The position numbers and the translations under genes are program-made. From positions 496,001 through 560,000 of the forward strand of contig BSBM01001068.1 in NCBI GenBank assembly GCA_027924585.1: 64,000 bases of DNA. The letters run 5' to 3'. Positions 34,359 through 47,802 of this stretch are shown here, piece after piece. Within the stretch, counting starts at the first letter, position 1. Each line of letters begins with the position of its first letter. The stretch comes from Larix kaempferi. Taxonomy: Eukaryota; Streptophyta; Pinopsida; Pinales; Pinaceae. The notes under the pieces were generated by a model. That model ran no database searches. It saw only the letters and a program-made list of their open reading frames with translations, and was not told where the DNA came from.

Positions 34359-37300
34359 ATGGCAAAAACGCAGAGTGTTAAGTTTGAAATTGAGAAGTTC
34401 AATGGGAGCAATAATTTCGAGTTGTGGAAGGTGAAGATGCGGGATATGCTCGTGCAGCAAGGAGTGTCGAAGGCACTGGCAGGAAAAATAAAGAAACCCG
34501 TAGATATTTCAGATGGAGACTGGAGCGAGATGGATGAAAGAGCTCTCAGTGCTATTCGTCTGTGCTTGGCCGACGATGTTTTATTTAACATCGTGTCTGA
34601 AACTACAGCAGCAGGTCTCTGGACAAAGTTGGAAAGTTTGTACATGACTAAATCCTTGACGAATAAAATCCTCCTGAAGCGACAGTTGTTTACCTTGCGT
34701 ATGAAAGAAGGTACAAAGATTTCTGAACACTTGAATGCGTTCAATACTTTTATTTGTCAGTTGACTAGTATGGAAGATATTATTAAATCTGAAGACAAGG
34801 CGATTTTACTGTTGTGCTCTCTGCCTGAGTCATGGGCACATTTTGTAACCTCCATCAATTTTAGTTCTACTGAGTCTATTACCTTTGATGAAGTTGTGGG
34901 AGCCTTACTTTCTGAGGAAACTCGAAAGAAATCTAGTCATGAAACCTCGACATCAGAAGTAATGGTGGCGAGAGGAAGAACCAGTGAAAGGGGACAACAT
35001 TCAAAGGGTACATCAAGGTCAAAGTCGAAGGGAAAAAAGAGTAAATAGAAGTGTTGGTACTGCAATAAAGCAGGACATCTGAAGAAAGACTGCTGGAAAC
35101 GCAAGCGGGCTTCTGAGGAGGAGGACTCTAAAAACGAGGCAAACATAACCGAGAATGATTCAGGTATGATCGATGAGGTATAATCTACATCTACTGTTTC
35201 ACAATACCATTATGACTGGTTAATTGATTCTGGAGCATCTCACCACATGTGTCTTCATAGAAATTGGTATTCGTCATACCAATCTATAGATGACAGGGTA
35301 ATTTATATGGGAAATAATGTTACATGTAAAACTGTTGGGGTAGGGAGTATCGGAATTAAAATGTATGATGGGACTGTTAGGACTCTAACAGATGTGAGAC
35401 ATGTACCTGAATTAAGAAAGAACTTGATATCAATGGGAGTTCTTGATGATGCTGGTTACAAGTTCATAGTTCAAGGTGGAGTTATGAAGATATCGAAAGG
35501 TATCTTGGTTGTTATGAAAGCAAAGAGAGTTGGGAACCTGTATAGACTTGAAGGGAGGACGGAAGTTGATCACGCAACAATAGCATCGGTTGGTGCAGCA
35601 GCAGACATCACTCGTCTATGGCATCAGCGGTTAGGTCATATCAGTGAAAGAGGTATGAAGGTACTTGCTGATCGAAAGTTGCTTCCTAGTTTAAAATCTA
35701 TAGATTTGAAGTTTTGTGAGCACTGTATTTATGGTAAACAGGCTAGACAAAAATTTAAATCTGGAAAACACACTAGTAAAGGTATCCTAGACTACATACA
35801 TTCTGATCTTTGGGGTCCATCTCCAAAAATTTCTTATGGGGGATCTTCATATTTCGTCAGTTTTATAGATGATTACTCGAGGAAAGTTTGGATCTATTTA
35901 TTGAAGAGAAAAGCTGATGTTTTTGATATATTTAAGCAGTTTAGAGCTTTGGTTGAAAAGAGCACTGGCAGGTTCATTAAATGTCTTAGAACAGATAATG
36001 GAACAAAATTTACTTCGAAGGAGTTTGATAATTATTGCAAGCAGGATGGGATTGAGAGGCATAAGACCACTGTTTACACTCCGCAGCAGAACGGCGTTGC
36101 TGAACGCATGAACAGGACTCTTCTTGAAAGAGCAAGGAGTATGCTCAGTAATGTGAAGTTGCAGTAGGAATTGTGGGGAGAGGCATTGCTTACAGCTTGT
36201 TACCTGGTCAATCGATCACCATCAACAGCAATTGACTGCAAAATTCCAGAAGAGGTATGGACAGGTCAATCATGTGATTATTCTAATCTTAGAGTATTTG
36301 GTTGTGAAGCCTATGCACTTATTCCGAAAAATCAGCGTTCCAAACTAGACCCTAATTCAAGAAAATTGATCTTTGTTGGATATGGTGATAGTGTTAAGGG
36401 ATATAGGTTGTGGAATCCTACTGTCCACAAAATCATCATAAACAGAGATGTAAAATTTGATGAACTTTCTCTGACAAATTTAGATGTAAGTAATGATTTG
36501 AAACAGGCTAATGTACCACAGTTTCAGCAAATTCAGTTTGATACTCAGTCATCTGCGAGGGGGACTCATGAGGATTTCCAGGAAGAGGATATTCATGAGG
36601 ACACTCCTCAGGAAGAGGATGAGCAGATAGAAATAGGGGAAATACCATAGCAAACTCTACGGAGATCTACGCGAAACAGAACTTTTCCAAAGAGGTATGA
36701 TGATTTTGTTTTCATTTCTAATGAAGGAGAACCTGACAATTATAAGGAAGCATTAGAAGTGTCTGACAGTGACAAATGGAGACATGCAATGAAAGAAGAA
36801 ATGGATTCTTTGGCAAAGAACAAAACGTGGGATATTGTGGAACTTCCAGAGAGTAGGAAAGTGGTTGGCTGCAAATGGGTGTACAAACTGAAGAAAGGTG
36901 CTGATGAAACTGTTCCAAAGTACAAAGCAAGACTGGTTGCAAAAGGATTTTCTCAGAAAGAAGGTATTGACTTTCATGAGATTTTTTCACCAGTTGTAAA
37001 ACTTGTTTCTATCAGAATTTTGTTAGCACTAGTTGCTTTATATGATTTGGAGTTAGAGCAGCTAGATGTCAAAACAGCTTTCTTACATGGAGATTTAGAT
37101 GAAGAAATTTTCATGGAACAACCAGAAGGGTTTGTTCAAAATCGCAACAAGAGGTTTGTTTGCAAGCTGAAAAAATCATTGTATGGCCTGAGGCAGTCTC
37201 CCAGGCAATGGTACAAGAAGTTTGATTCTTTCATGGTGAGTCAGAATTTTACCAGGAGTGAGTATGATCATTGTGTGTACTTTAAAAAGTTGGAAAATGA

Positions 37301-38288
37301 CATGTTCATTATTTTGGTATTGTATGTTGATGATATGCTTGTCGCAAGCAAGAGCATGTTTGAAATCAGCAGGTTAAAGGCTCAGTTGGCTAGGACGTTT
37401 GATATGAAGGATCTAGGAGCAGCAAATCAGATCTTGGGCATGCAGATACACAGAGACATGAAAAATGGCAAGCTGTGGTTATCACAAAAGAAGTATGTGG
37501 AGAAAATACTTCAGAAATTCGGTATGGATAAGGTGAAACCTTCTAGTATCCCTTTAGCTTCTCATTTCAAGCTTTCTTCAGGTTTGAGTCCTAAAAATGA
37601 TGAAGAAAAGCAGTATATGTCTCGTGTACCATATGCTAATGCAGTAGGAAGTTTGATGTATGCGATGATAAGTACAAGACCAGATATTTCACATGCAGTT
37701 GGTGTTGTCAGTAGATACATGGAAAATCCAGGAAAAGAGCATTGGGCAGCAGTGAAATGGGTGCTTCGGTATCTAAGAGGCACAAGTGACTATTGTATCA
37801 CTTTTGATGGTTGCAGTGATAAAGTCTGTGGTTATGTTGATTCTGATTTTGCAGGTGATTTGGACAAGAGGAGGTCCACTTCAGGTTCTGTTTTTACTCT
37901 TGCAGGTGGAGCTATTAGTTGGATGTCAAAGCTTCAGAATATTGTTGCTTTATCTACTACAGAGGCAGAATATATAGCTGCTTCACATGCTTGCAAAGAC
38001 GCAGTCTGGTTAAAAGGTTTGCTGGGTGAGTTAGGAAAGGTTCAGAACTCTATAAAGATTTTCTGTGATAGTCAGAGTGCTTTTCACTTAGCTAAAAATC
38101 CAGCTTATCACAGTAAGACAAAACATATTCCTGTAAAATATCATTTTGTAAGACATGTTATTGATGAAGGTGGAGTGGTTCTTGAAAAGGTCCACACTCA
38201 AAAGAATAGTGCAGACATGTTCACGAAGCCAGTTACTTCAGAGAAGCTACGGTAGTGCTTAGCTTCTCTAGGCTTGTAGAAAAAGTGA
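34359..38288 (+). pseudogene. Copia gag-pol polyprotein, unit 1, six stops
   Basis: From ATG 34359 (MAKTQSVKFEIEKFNGSNNF, a UBN2-type gag) to TGA 38286-38288 the frame spans 3,930 nt. It is interrupted at 35046 (TAG, just before the CCHC knuckle), 35181 (TAA), 36165 (TAG), 36648 (TAG), 38253 (TAG) and 38277 (TAG). Protease WLIDSGASHHM, integrase HSDLWGP and TDNGTKF, RT YVDD and RNase H YVDSDFAGD can all be read. The longest uninterrupted piece is the RT-RNase H part, 36759-38255 (498 codons). The acidic residue of the TDNGTEF block is Lys here. Confidence 0.9.
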
Positions 38289-38340
38289 TCAATAGAGCAA
38301 TGAGCAATGGTATCAGGTAAATTGTTTTCAAGGTGGAGAT

Positions 38341-38656
38341 TGTTAGAAACGGGCGACAACTGGCTATGACGGTAACTATGTAACTGACTAACTAAATATG
38401 CAGTTATTAGTAACCGTGTAAGAAATGTATATGTTTCTTGTATTCTCGTAAGAGAGGATATTGGAGAGTTGTGAGTTGTTGTAAATCTTCAGATTCTGAA
38501 TAATAAGATACCGATACCATTGCTCCATGGATGTTTCCCTAAGAGAGGTTTTTACCACGTAAATCTCTACGTATATCTGATGTGTGTGTGTTTATTGTCT
38601 TTCTTGTTTTATTTGCTTCCGCTGCATTTTGTATTTTGTGACTGTTAGATCCAACA
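38341..38656 (+). repeat. Array LTR 2 (shared by units 1 and 2)
   Basis: 316 bp between the polypurine tract AAGGTGGAGAT of unit 1 and the primer site of unit 2. It shares CCATGGATG with LTR 1 and GGGCGACAAC with LTR 3. Confidence 0.93.
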
Positions 38657-39321
38657 AGTGGTATCAGAGCTTGGTAGAAAGCCACAGAGAACGAGAAAGC
38701 CGAATGATCATTGTTTCAAGAAATTTTAATTGGTTTTACGGGTCAAAAGTTAGCGAAGGAGACAAGTTTGGAAGTCCTGTGCAAAGGAGCGGTAATATTC
38801 AACTACCGCGGGTCCATTGCTTACCCAGGCGCGGTAGTGTTGAGGTGCACTTACGAAACTCAATTTTTGGAATTTACCGCGGCACATTACCATCGGGGAG
38901 CGCGGTAGTATTTCCTGTTTGAGGTAAAGCGTGAAAGTTTGTTTTTGGGTTAAATCGTGATGGGTAAAGTATTAAAAAGGTGGATATATATTGGATTATA
39001 AAAAGCCAAAGTTTTTTTTTTTGGTTTGAGTTTTATATATTTAAAGAGGTGAATATATATTGGAGTCATGATTATAAAAAGGGAGTTATAAGGGATGGTA
39101 TATTAAAATTTTTTTTTTGTTATAAGGTTTAAAGGTGGGAGTTATAAGGTTTAAAGGTGGGAGTTATAAGGTTTAATATATTATTTCTTGATTGTTTAAA
39201 AATAAGAAATAAAACCTTTATTCCATTATTTTTTGGAATTTTAAATTATAAAACCTTTATTCCATTATTTCAAAAAGGGTTTCCCTTATAAAGTTTTTTG
39301 ACCTGGTGTTTTCTTGAGAAA
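38657..39321 (+). other. Unit 2 leader
   Basis: Primer site, then the clearest set of paired motifs: GCGGTA 38789, TACCGC 38804, CGCGGTA 38830, TACCGCGG 38875 and CGCGGTA 38901. The small leader ORF is frameshifted here. Two copies of a GTTTAAAGGTGGGAGTTATA unit follow in the AT-rich spacer. Confidence 0.7.
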
Positions 39322-42300
39322 ATGGCGAAAACGCAGAGTGTTAAGTTTGAAATTGAGAAGCTCAATGGGAGCAATAATTTCGAGTTGTGGAAGGTGAAGA
39401 TGCGGGATATGCTCGTGCAGCAAGGAGTGGCGAAGGCACTAGCAGGAAAAATAAAGAAACCCGCAGATATTTCAGATGGAGACTAGAGCGAGATGGATGA
39501 AAGAGCTCTCAGTGCTATTCGTCTGTGCTTGGCCGACGATGTTTTATTTAACATCGTGTCTGAAACTACGGCAGCAGGTCTCTGGACAAAGTTGGAAAGT
39601 TTGTACATGACTAAATCCTTGACGAATAAAATCCTCCTGAAGCGGCAGTTGTTTACCTTCCGTATGAAAGAAGGTACAAAGATTTCTGAACACTTGAATG
39701 CGTTCAATACTCTTATTTGTCAGTTGACTAGTATGGAAGATATTATTAAATCTGAAGACAAGGCGATTTTACTGTTGTGCTCTCTGCCTGAGTCATGGGC
39801 ACATTTTGTAACCTCTATCAGTTTTAGTTCTACTGAGTCTATTACCTTTGATGAAGTTGTGGGAGCCTTACTTTCTGACGAAACTCGAAAGAAATCTAGT
39901 CTTGAAACCTCGACATCAGAAGTAATGGTGGCCAGAGGAAGAACCAGTGAAAGAGGACAACATTCAAAGGGTACATCAAGGTCAAAGTCGAAGGGCAAAA
40001 AGAGTAAATTGAAGTGTTGGTACTGCAATAAAGCAGGACATCTGAAGAAAGACTGCTGGAAACGCAAGCGAGCTTCTGAGGAGGAGGACTCTACAAAGGA
40101 GGCAAACATAGCCGAGAATGATTCAGGTATGATCGATGAGGTATTATCTACATCTACTGTTTCACAATACCATTATTACTGGTTAATTGTTTCTGGAGCA
40201 TCTCACCACATGTGTCTTCATAGAAATTGGTATTCGTCATACCAATCTATAGATGATGGGGTAGTTTATATGGGAAATAATGTTACATGTAAAACTGTTG
40301 GGGTAGGCAGTGTCGGAATTAAAATGTATGATGGGACTGTTAGGAGTCTAACAGATGTGAGACATGTACTTGAATTAGGAAAGAACTTGATATCAATGGG
40401 AGTTCTTGATGATGCTGGTTACAAGTTTACAGTTCAAGGTGGAGTTATGAAGATATCGAAAGGTATATTGGTTGTTATGAAAGCAAAGAGAGTTGGGAAC
40501 CTGTATAGACTTGAAGGGAGGACGGAAGTTGATCACGCAACAGTAGCATCGGTTTGTGCAGCAGCAGACATCACTCGTCTATGGCATCAGCGGTTAGGTC
40601 ATATTATTGAAAGAGGTATGAAGGTACTTGCTGATCGAAAGTTGCTTCCTAGTTTAAAATCTATAGATTTGAAGTTTTGTGAGCACAGTATTTATGGTGA
40701 ACAGGCTAGACAAAAATTTAAATCTGGAAAACGCACTAGTAAAGGTATCCTAGACTACATACATTCTGATCTTTGGGGTCCATCTCCGAAAATTTCTTAT
40801 GGGGGATCGTCATATTTCGTCAGTTTTATAGATGATTACTCGAGGAAAGTTTGGATCTATTTATTGAAAAGAAAAGCTGATGTTTTTGATATATTTAAGC
40901 AGTTTAGAGCTTTGGTTGAAAAGAGCACTGGCAGGTTCATTAAATGTCTTAGAACAGATAATGGAACAGAATTTACTTCGAAGGAGTTTGATAATTATTG
41001 CAAGCAGGATGGGATTGAGAGGCATAAGACCACTGTTTACACTCTGCAGCAGAACGGCGTTGCTGAACGCATGAACAGGACTCTTCTTGAAAGAGCAAGG
41101 AGTATGCTCAGTAATGCGAAGTTGCAGCAGGAATTGTGGGGAGAGGCATTGCTTACAGCTTGTTACCTGGTCAATCGATCACCATCAACAACAATTGACT
41201 GCAAAATTCCAGAAGAGGTATGGACAGGTGAATCTTGTGATTATTCTAATCTTAGAGTATTTGGTTGTGAAGCCTATGCACTTATTCCGAAAAATCAGCG
41301 TTCCAAACTAGATCCTAAGTCAAGAAAATTGATCTTTGTTGGATATGGTGATGGTGTTAAGGGATATAGGTTGTGGAATCCTACTGTCCACAAAATCATC
41401 ATAAACAGAGATGTAAAATTTGATGAACTTTCTCTGACAAATTTAGATGTAAGTAATGATTTGAAACAGGCTAATGTACCACAGTTTCAGCAAATTCAGT
41501 TTGATACTCAGTCATCTGCGAGGGGGACTCATGAGGATGTCCAGGAAGAGGATATTCATGAGGACACTCCTCAGGAAGAGGATGTGCAGATAGAAATAGG
41601 GGAAATACCAAAGCAAACTCTACGGAGATCTACGCGGAACAGAACTTTTCCAAAGAGGTATGATGATTTTGTTTTCATTTCTAATGAAGGAGAACCTGAC
41701 AGTTATAAGGAAGCATTAGAATTGTCTGACAATGACAAATGGAGACATGCAATGAAAGAAGAAATGGATTCTTTGGCAAAGAACAAAACGTGGGATATTG
41801 TGGAACTTCCAGAGAGTAGGAAAGTGGTTGGCTGCAAATGGGTGTCCAAACTGAAGAAAGGTGCTGATGAAACTGTTCCAAAGTACAAAGCAGGACTGGT
41901 TGCAAAAGGATTTTCTCAGAAAGCAGGTATTGACTTTCATGAGATTTTTTCACCAGTTGTAAAACTTGTTTTTATCAGAATTTTGTTAGCACTAGTTGCT
42001 TTATATGATTTGGAGTTAGAGCAGCTAGATGTCAAAACAGCTTTCTTACATGGAGATTTAGATGAAGAAATTTTCATGGAACAACCAGAACTGTTCGTTC
42101 AAAATCGCAACAGGAGGTTTGTTTGCAAGCTCAAAAAATAATTGTATGGCCTGAGGCAGTCTCCCAGGCAATGGTACAAGAAGTTTGATTCTTTCATGGT
42201 GAGTTAGAATTCTACTAGGAGTGAGTATGATCACTGTGTGTACTTTAAAAAGTTGGAAAATGACATGTTCATTATTTTGGTATTGTATGTTGATGATATG

Positions 42301-43251
42301 CTTGTCGCAAGCAAGAGCATGTTTGAAATCAGCAGGTTAAAGGCTCAGTTGGCTAGGACGTTTGATATGAAGGATCTAGGAGCAGCAAATCAGATCTTGG
42401 GCATGCAGATACACAGAGACAGGAAAAATGGCAAGCTGTGGTTATCACAAAAGAAGTATGTGGAGAAAATACTTCAGAAATTCGGTATGGATAAGGTGAA
42501 ACCTTATAGTATCCCTTTAGCTTCTCATTTCAAGCTTTCTTCAAGTTTGAGTCCTAAAAATGATGAAGAAAAGCAGTATATGTCTCATGTACCATATGCT
42601 AATGTAGTAGGAAGTTTGATGTATGCGATGATAAGTACAAGACCAGATATTTCACATGCAGTTGGTGTTGTCAGTAGATACATGGAAAATCCAGGAAAAG
42701 AGCATTGGGCAGCAGTGAAATGGGTGCTTCGGTATCTAAGAGGCACAAGTGACTATTGTATCACTTTTGATGGTTGCAGTGATAAAGTCTGTGGTTATGT
42801 TGATTCTGATTTTGCAGGTGATTTGGACAAGAGGAGGTCCACTTCAGGTTATGTTTTTACTCTTGCAGGTGGAGCTATTAGTTGGATGTCAAAGCTTCAG
42901 AATATTGTTGCTTTATCTACTACAGAGGCAGAATATATAGCTGCTTCACATGCTTGCAAAGAGGCAGTCTGGTTAAAAGGTTTGCTGGGTGAGTTAGGAA
43001 AGGTTCAGAACTCTATAAAGATTTTCTGTGATAGTCAAAGTGCTATTCACTTGGCTAAAAAGCCAGCTTATCACAGTAAGACAAAACATATTCCTGTAAA
43101 ATATCATTTTGTAAGAAATGTTATTGATGAAGGTGGAGTGGTTCTTGAAAAGGTCCACACTCAAAAGAATAGTGCAGACATGTTCACGAAGCCAGTTACT
43201 TCAGAGAAGCTACGGTGGTGCTTAGCTTCTCTAGGCTTGCAGGAAAAGTGA
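39322..43251 (+). pseudogene. Copia gag-pol polyprotein, unit 2, three stops, protease Asp lost
   Basis: The 3,930-nt span has stops at 39484 (TGG to TAG, in gag), 42139 (TAA) and 42205 (TAG), the last two in RT. Between them 39493-42141 is open for 882 codons, the longest gag-to-RT stretch of the array, with CWYCNKAGHLKKDC (CX2CX4HX4C), integrase HSDLWGP, TDNGTEF and AERMNRT. The protease active-site codon at 40189-40191 reads GTT (Val) where other units have GAT (Asp), so the motif is IVSGASHH. RNase H is intact in 42238-43251. Confidence 0.92.
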
Positions 43252-43303
43252 TCAATAGAGCAATGAGCAATGGTATCAGGTAAATTGTTTTCAAGGTGGA
43301 GAT

Positions 43304-43619
43304 TGTTAGAAACGGGCGACAACTGGCTATGACGGTAACTATGTAACTGACTAACTAAATATGTAGTTATTAGTAACCGTGTAAGAAATGTATATGTTTC
43401 TTGTATTCTCGTAAGAGAGGATATTGGAGAGTTGTGAGTTGTTGTAAATCTTCAGATTCTGAATAATAAGATACCGATACCATTGCTCCGTGGATGTTTC
43501 CCTAAGAGAGGGTTTTACCACGTAAATATCTGCATATATCTCATGTGTGTGTGTTTATTGTCTTTCTTGTTTTATTTGCTTTCGCTGCATTTTGTATTTT
43601 GTGGCTGTGAGATCCAACA
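43304..43619 (+). repeat. Array LTR 3 (shared by units 2 and 3)
   Basis: 316 bp, GGGCGACAAC as in LTR 2 but CCGTGGATG as in LTRs 4-6. Followed by the primer site variant TGGTATCAGAAC. Confidence 0.93.
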
Positions 43620-44302
43620 GGTGGTATCAGAACTTGGTAGAAAGCCACAGAGAACGAGAAAGCCGAATGATCATTGTTTCAAGAAATTTTAATTGGTTTT
43701 ACAGGTCAAAAGTTACCGGAGGAGAAAATTTTGAAGTCATGTGCAAAGGAGCGGTAATATTCAACTACCACGGGTCCATTTCTTACCCAGGCGCGGTAGT
43801 GTTGAGGTGCACTTACGAAACTCAAGTTTTGGAATTTACTACGGCACATTACCATCGGGGAGCGCGGTAGTATTTCCTGTTTGAGGTAAAGCGTGAAAGT
43901 TTGTTTTTGGGTTAAATCGTGATGGGTAAAGTATTAAAAAGGTGGATATATATTGGATTATAAAAAGCCAAAGTTTTAAAAAAGAAGCGAAAGTTTTTTT
44001 TTTGGTTTGAGTTTTATATATTTAAAGAGGTGAATATATATTGGAGTCATGATTATAAAAAGGGAGTTATAAGGGATGGTATATTAAAAGTTTTTTTTTG
44101 TTATAAGGTTTAAAGGTGGGAGTTATAAGGTTTAAAGGTGGGAGTTATAAGGTTTAATATATTATTTCTTGATTGTTTAAAAATAAGAAATAAAACCTTT
44201 ATTCCATTATTTTTTAGAATTTTAATTTATAAAACCTTTATTCCATTATTTCAAAAAGGGTTTCCCTTATAAAGTTTTTTGACCTGGTGTTTTGTTGAGA
44301 AA
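43620..44302 (+). other. Unit 3 leader
   Basis: 683 bp. The primer site differs at one base (TGGTATCAGAAC). The small leader ORF is open from ATG 43667 to 43870 and ends in the usual HYHRGAR. The AT-rich spacer has two GGTGGGAGTTATA units. Confidence 0.7.
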
Positions 44303-47300
44303 ATGGCAAAAACGTAGAGTGTTAAGTTTGAAATTGAGAAGCTCAATGGGAGCAATAATTTCGAGTTGTGGAAGGTGAAGATGCGGGATATGCTTGTGCA
44401 GCAAGGAGTGGCGAAGGCACTGGCAGGAAAAATAAAGAAACCCGCAGATATTTCAGATGGAGACTGGAGCGAGATGGATGAAAGAGCTCTCTATTCGTCT
44501 GTGCTTGGCCGACGATGTTTTATTTAACATCGTGTCTGAAACTACAGCAGCAGGTCTCTGGAAAAAGTTGGAAAGTTTGTACATGACTAAATCCTTGACG
44601 AATAAAATCCTCCTGAAGTGGCAGTTGTTTACCTTGCGTATGAAAGAAGGTACAAAGATTTCTGAACACTTGAATGCGTTCAATACTCTTATTTGTCAGT
44701 TGACTAGTATGGAAGATATTATTAAATCTGAAGACAAGGCGATTTTACTGTTGTGCTCTCGTCTATTGCATCAGCGTTTAGGTCATATCAGTGAAAGTGG
44801 TATGAAGGTACTTGCTGATCGAAAGTTGCTTCCTAGTCTAAAATCTATAGATTTGAAGTTTTGTGAGCACTATATTTATGGTAAACAGGCTAGACAAAAA
44901 TTTAAATCTTGAAAACACACTAGTAAAGGTATCCTAGACTACATACATTCTGATCTTTGGGGTCCATCTCCAAAAATTTCTTATGGGGGATCGTCATATT
45001 TCGTCAGTTTTATAGATGATTACTCGAGGAAAGTTTGGATCTATTTATTGAAGAGAAAAGCTGATGTTTTTGATATATTTAAGCAGTTTAGAGCTTTGGT
45101 TGAAAAGAGCACTGGCAGGTTCATTAAATGTCTTAGAACAGATAATGGAACAGAATTTACTTCGAAGGAGTTTGATAATTATTGCAAGCAGGATGGGATT
45201 GACAGGCATAAGATCACTGTTTACACTCCGCAGCAGAACGGCGTTGCTGAACGCTTGAACAGGACTCTTCTTACAAGAGCAAGGAGTATGCTCAGTAATG
45301 CGAAGTTGCAGGAGGAATTGCGGGGAGAGGCATTGCTTACAGCTTGTTACCTGGTCAATCGATCACCATCAACAGCAATTGACTGCAAAATTCCAGAAGA
45401 GGTATGGACAGGTCAATCATGTGATTATTCTAATCTTAGAGTATTTGGTTGTGAAGCCTATGCACTTATTCCGAAAAATTAGCGTTCCAAACTAGATCCT
45501 AAGTCAAGAAAATTGATCTTTGTTGGATATGGTGATGGTGTTAAGGGATATAGGTTGTGGAATCCTACTGTCCACAAAATCATCATAAACAGAGATGTAA
45601 AATTTGATGAACTTTCTCTGACAAATTTAGATGTAAGTAATGATTTGAAACAGGCTAATGTACCACAGTTTCAGCAAATTCAGTTTGATACTCAGTCATC
45701 TGCGAGGGGGACTCATGAGGATGTCCAGGAAGAGGATATTCATGAGGACACTCCTCAGGAAGAGGATGAGCATATAGAAATAGAGAAATACGACAGCAAA
45801 CTCTACGGAGATCTACGCGGAACAGAACTTTTCCAAAGAGGTATGATGATTTTGTTTTCATTTCTAATGAAGGAGAACCTGACAGTTATAAGGAAGCATT
45901 AGAAGTGTCTGACAGTGACAAATGGAGACATGCAATGAAAGAAGAAATGGATTCTTTGGCAAAGAACAAAACGTGGGATATTGTGGAACTTCCAGAGAGT
46001 AGGAAAGTGGTTGGCTGCAAATGGGTGTCCAAACTGAAGAAAGGTGCTGATGAAACTGTTCCAAAGTACAAAGCAAGACTGGTTGCAAAAGGATTTTCTC
46101 AGAAAGCAGGTATTGACTTTCATGAGATTTTTTCACCAGTTGTAAAACTTGTTTCTATTAGAATTCTGTTAGCACTGGTTGCTTTATATAATTTGGAGTT
46201 AGAGCAGCTAGATGTCAAAACAGCTTTCTTACATGGAGATTTAGATGAAGAAATTTTCATGGAACAACCAGAAGGGTTCGTTCAAAATCGCAACAAGAGG
46301 TTTGTTTGCAAGCTCAAAAAATCATTGTATGGCCTGAGGCAGTCTCCCAGGCAATGGTACAAGAAGTTTGATTCTTTCATGGTGAGTCAGAATTTTACCA
46401 GGAGTGAGTATGATCATTGTGTGTACTTTAAAAAGTTGGAAAATGACATGTTCATTTTTTTGGTATTGTATGTTGATGATATGCTTGTTGCAAGCAAGAG
46501 CATGTTTGAAATCAGCAGGTTAAAGGCTCAGTTGGCTAGGACGTTTGATATGAAGGATCTAGGAGCAGCAAATCAGATCTTGGGCATGCAGATACACAGA
46601 GACATGAAAAATGGCAAGCTATGGTTATCACAAAAGAAGTATGTGGAGAAAATACTTCAGAAATTCGGTATGGATAAGGTGAAACCTTCTAGTATCCCTT
46701 TAGCTTCTCATTTCAAGCTTTCTTCAGGTTTGAGTCCTAAAAATGATGAAGAAAAGCAGTATATGTCTCGTGTACCATATGCTAATGCAGTAGGAAGTTT
46801 GATGTATGCGATGATAAGTACAAGACCAGATATTTCACATGCAGTTGGTGTTGTCAGTAGATACATGGCAAATCCAGGAAAAGAGCATTGGGCAGCAGTG
46901 AAATGGGTGCTTCGGTATCTAAGAGGCACAAGTGACTATTGTATCACTTTTGATGGTTGCAGTGATAAAGTCTGTGGTTATGTTGATTCTGATTTTGCAG
47001 GTGATTTGGACAAGAGGAGGTCCACTTCAGGTTATGTTTTTACTCTTGCAGGTGGAGCTATTAGTTGGACGTCAAAGCTTCAGAATATTGTTGCTTTATC
47101 TACTACAGAGGCAGAATATATAGCTGCTTCACATGCTTGCAAAGAGGCAGTCTGGTTAAAAGGTTTGCTGGGTGAGTTAGGAAAGGTTCAGAACTCTATA
47201 AAGATTTTCTGTGATAGTCTAAGTGCTATTCACTTGGCTAAAAATCCAGCTTATCACAGTAAGACAAAACATATTCCTATAAAATATCATTTTGTAAGAC

Positions 47301-47434
47301 ATGTTATTGATGAAGGTGGAGTGGTTCTTGAAAAGGTCCACACTCAAAAGAATAGTGCAGACATGTTCACGAAGCCAGTTACTTCAGAGAAGCTACTTTG
47401 GTGCTTAGCTTCTCTAGGCTTGCAGGAAAAGTGA
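44303..47434 (+). pseudogene. Copia gag-pol polyprotein, unit 3, 792-bp internal deletion
   Basis: Codon 5 is TAG (44315). A 5-bp deletion near 44493 shifts the gag frame and a 1-bp deletion near 45783 restores it. At 44758-44760 gag is joined in frame to the pre-integrase domain (LLCSRLLHQRLGHIS), removing about 792 bp: the end of gag, the zinc knuckle and the protease. CTC is shared by both sides of the joint. Further stops are TGA 44910 and TAG 45480. The RT-RNase H part, 45905-47434, is open for 509 codons with YVDD and the full C-terminus. Confidence 0.92.
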
Positions 47435-47486
47435 TCAATAGAGCAATGAGCAATGGTATAAGGTAAATTGTTGTCAAGGTGGAGAT

Positions 47487-47802
47487 TGTTAGAAACGGGT
47501 GACAACTGGCTATGACGGTAACTATGTAACTGACTAACTAAATATGCAGTTATTAGTAACCGTGTAAGAAATGTATATGTTTCTTGTATTCTCGTAAGAG
47601 AGGATATTGGAGAGTTGTGAGTTGTTGTAAATCTTCAGATTCTGAATAATAAGATACCAATACCATTGCTCCGTGGATGTTTCCCTAAGAGAGGGTTTTA
47701 CCACGTAAATCTCTGCATATATCTCATGTGTGTGTGTTTATTGTCTTTCTTGTTTTATTTGCTTCCGCTGCATTTTGTATTTTGTGGCTGTTAGATCTAG
47801 CA
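47487..47802 (+). repeat. Array LTR 4 (shared by units 3 and 4)
   Basis: 316 bp, GGGTGACAAC group; the 3' end reads GATCTAGCA instead of GATCCAACA. Confidence 0.93.
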
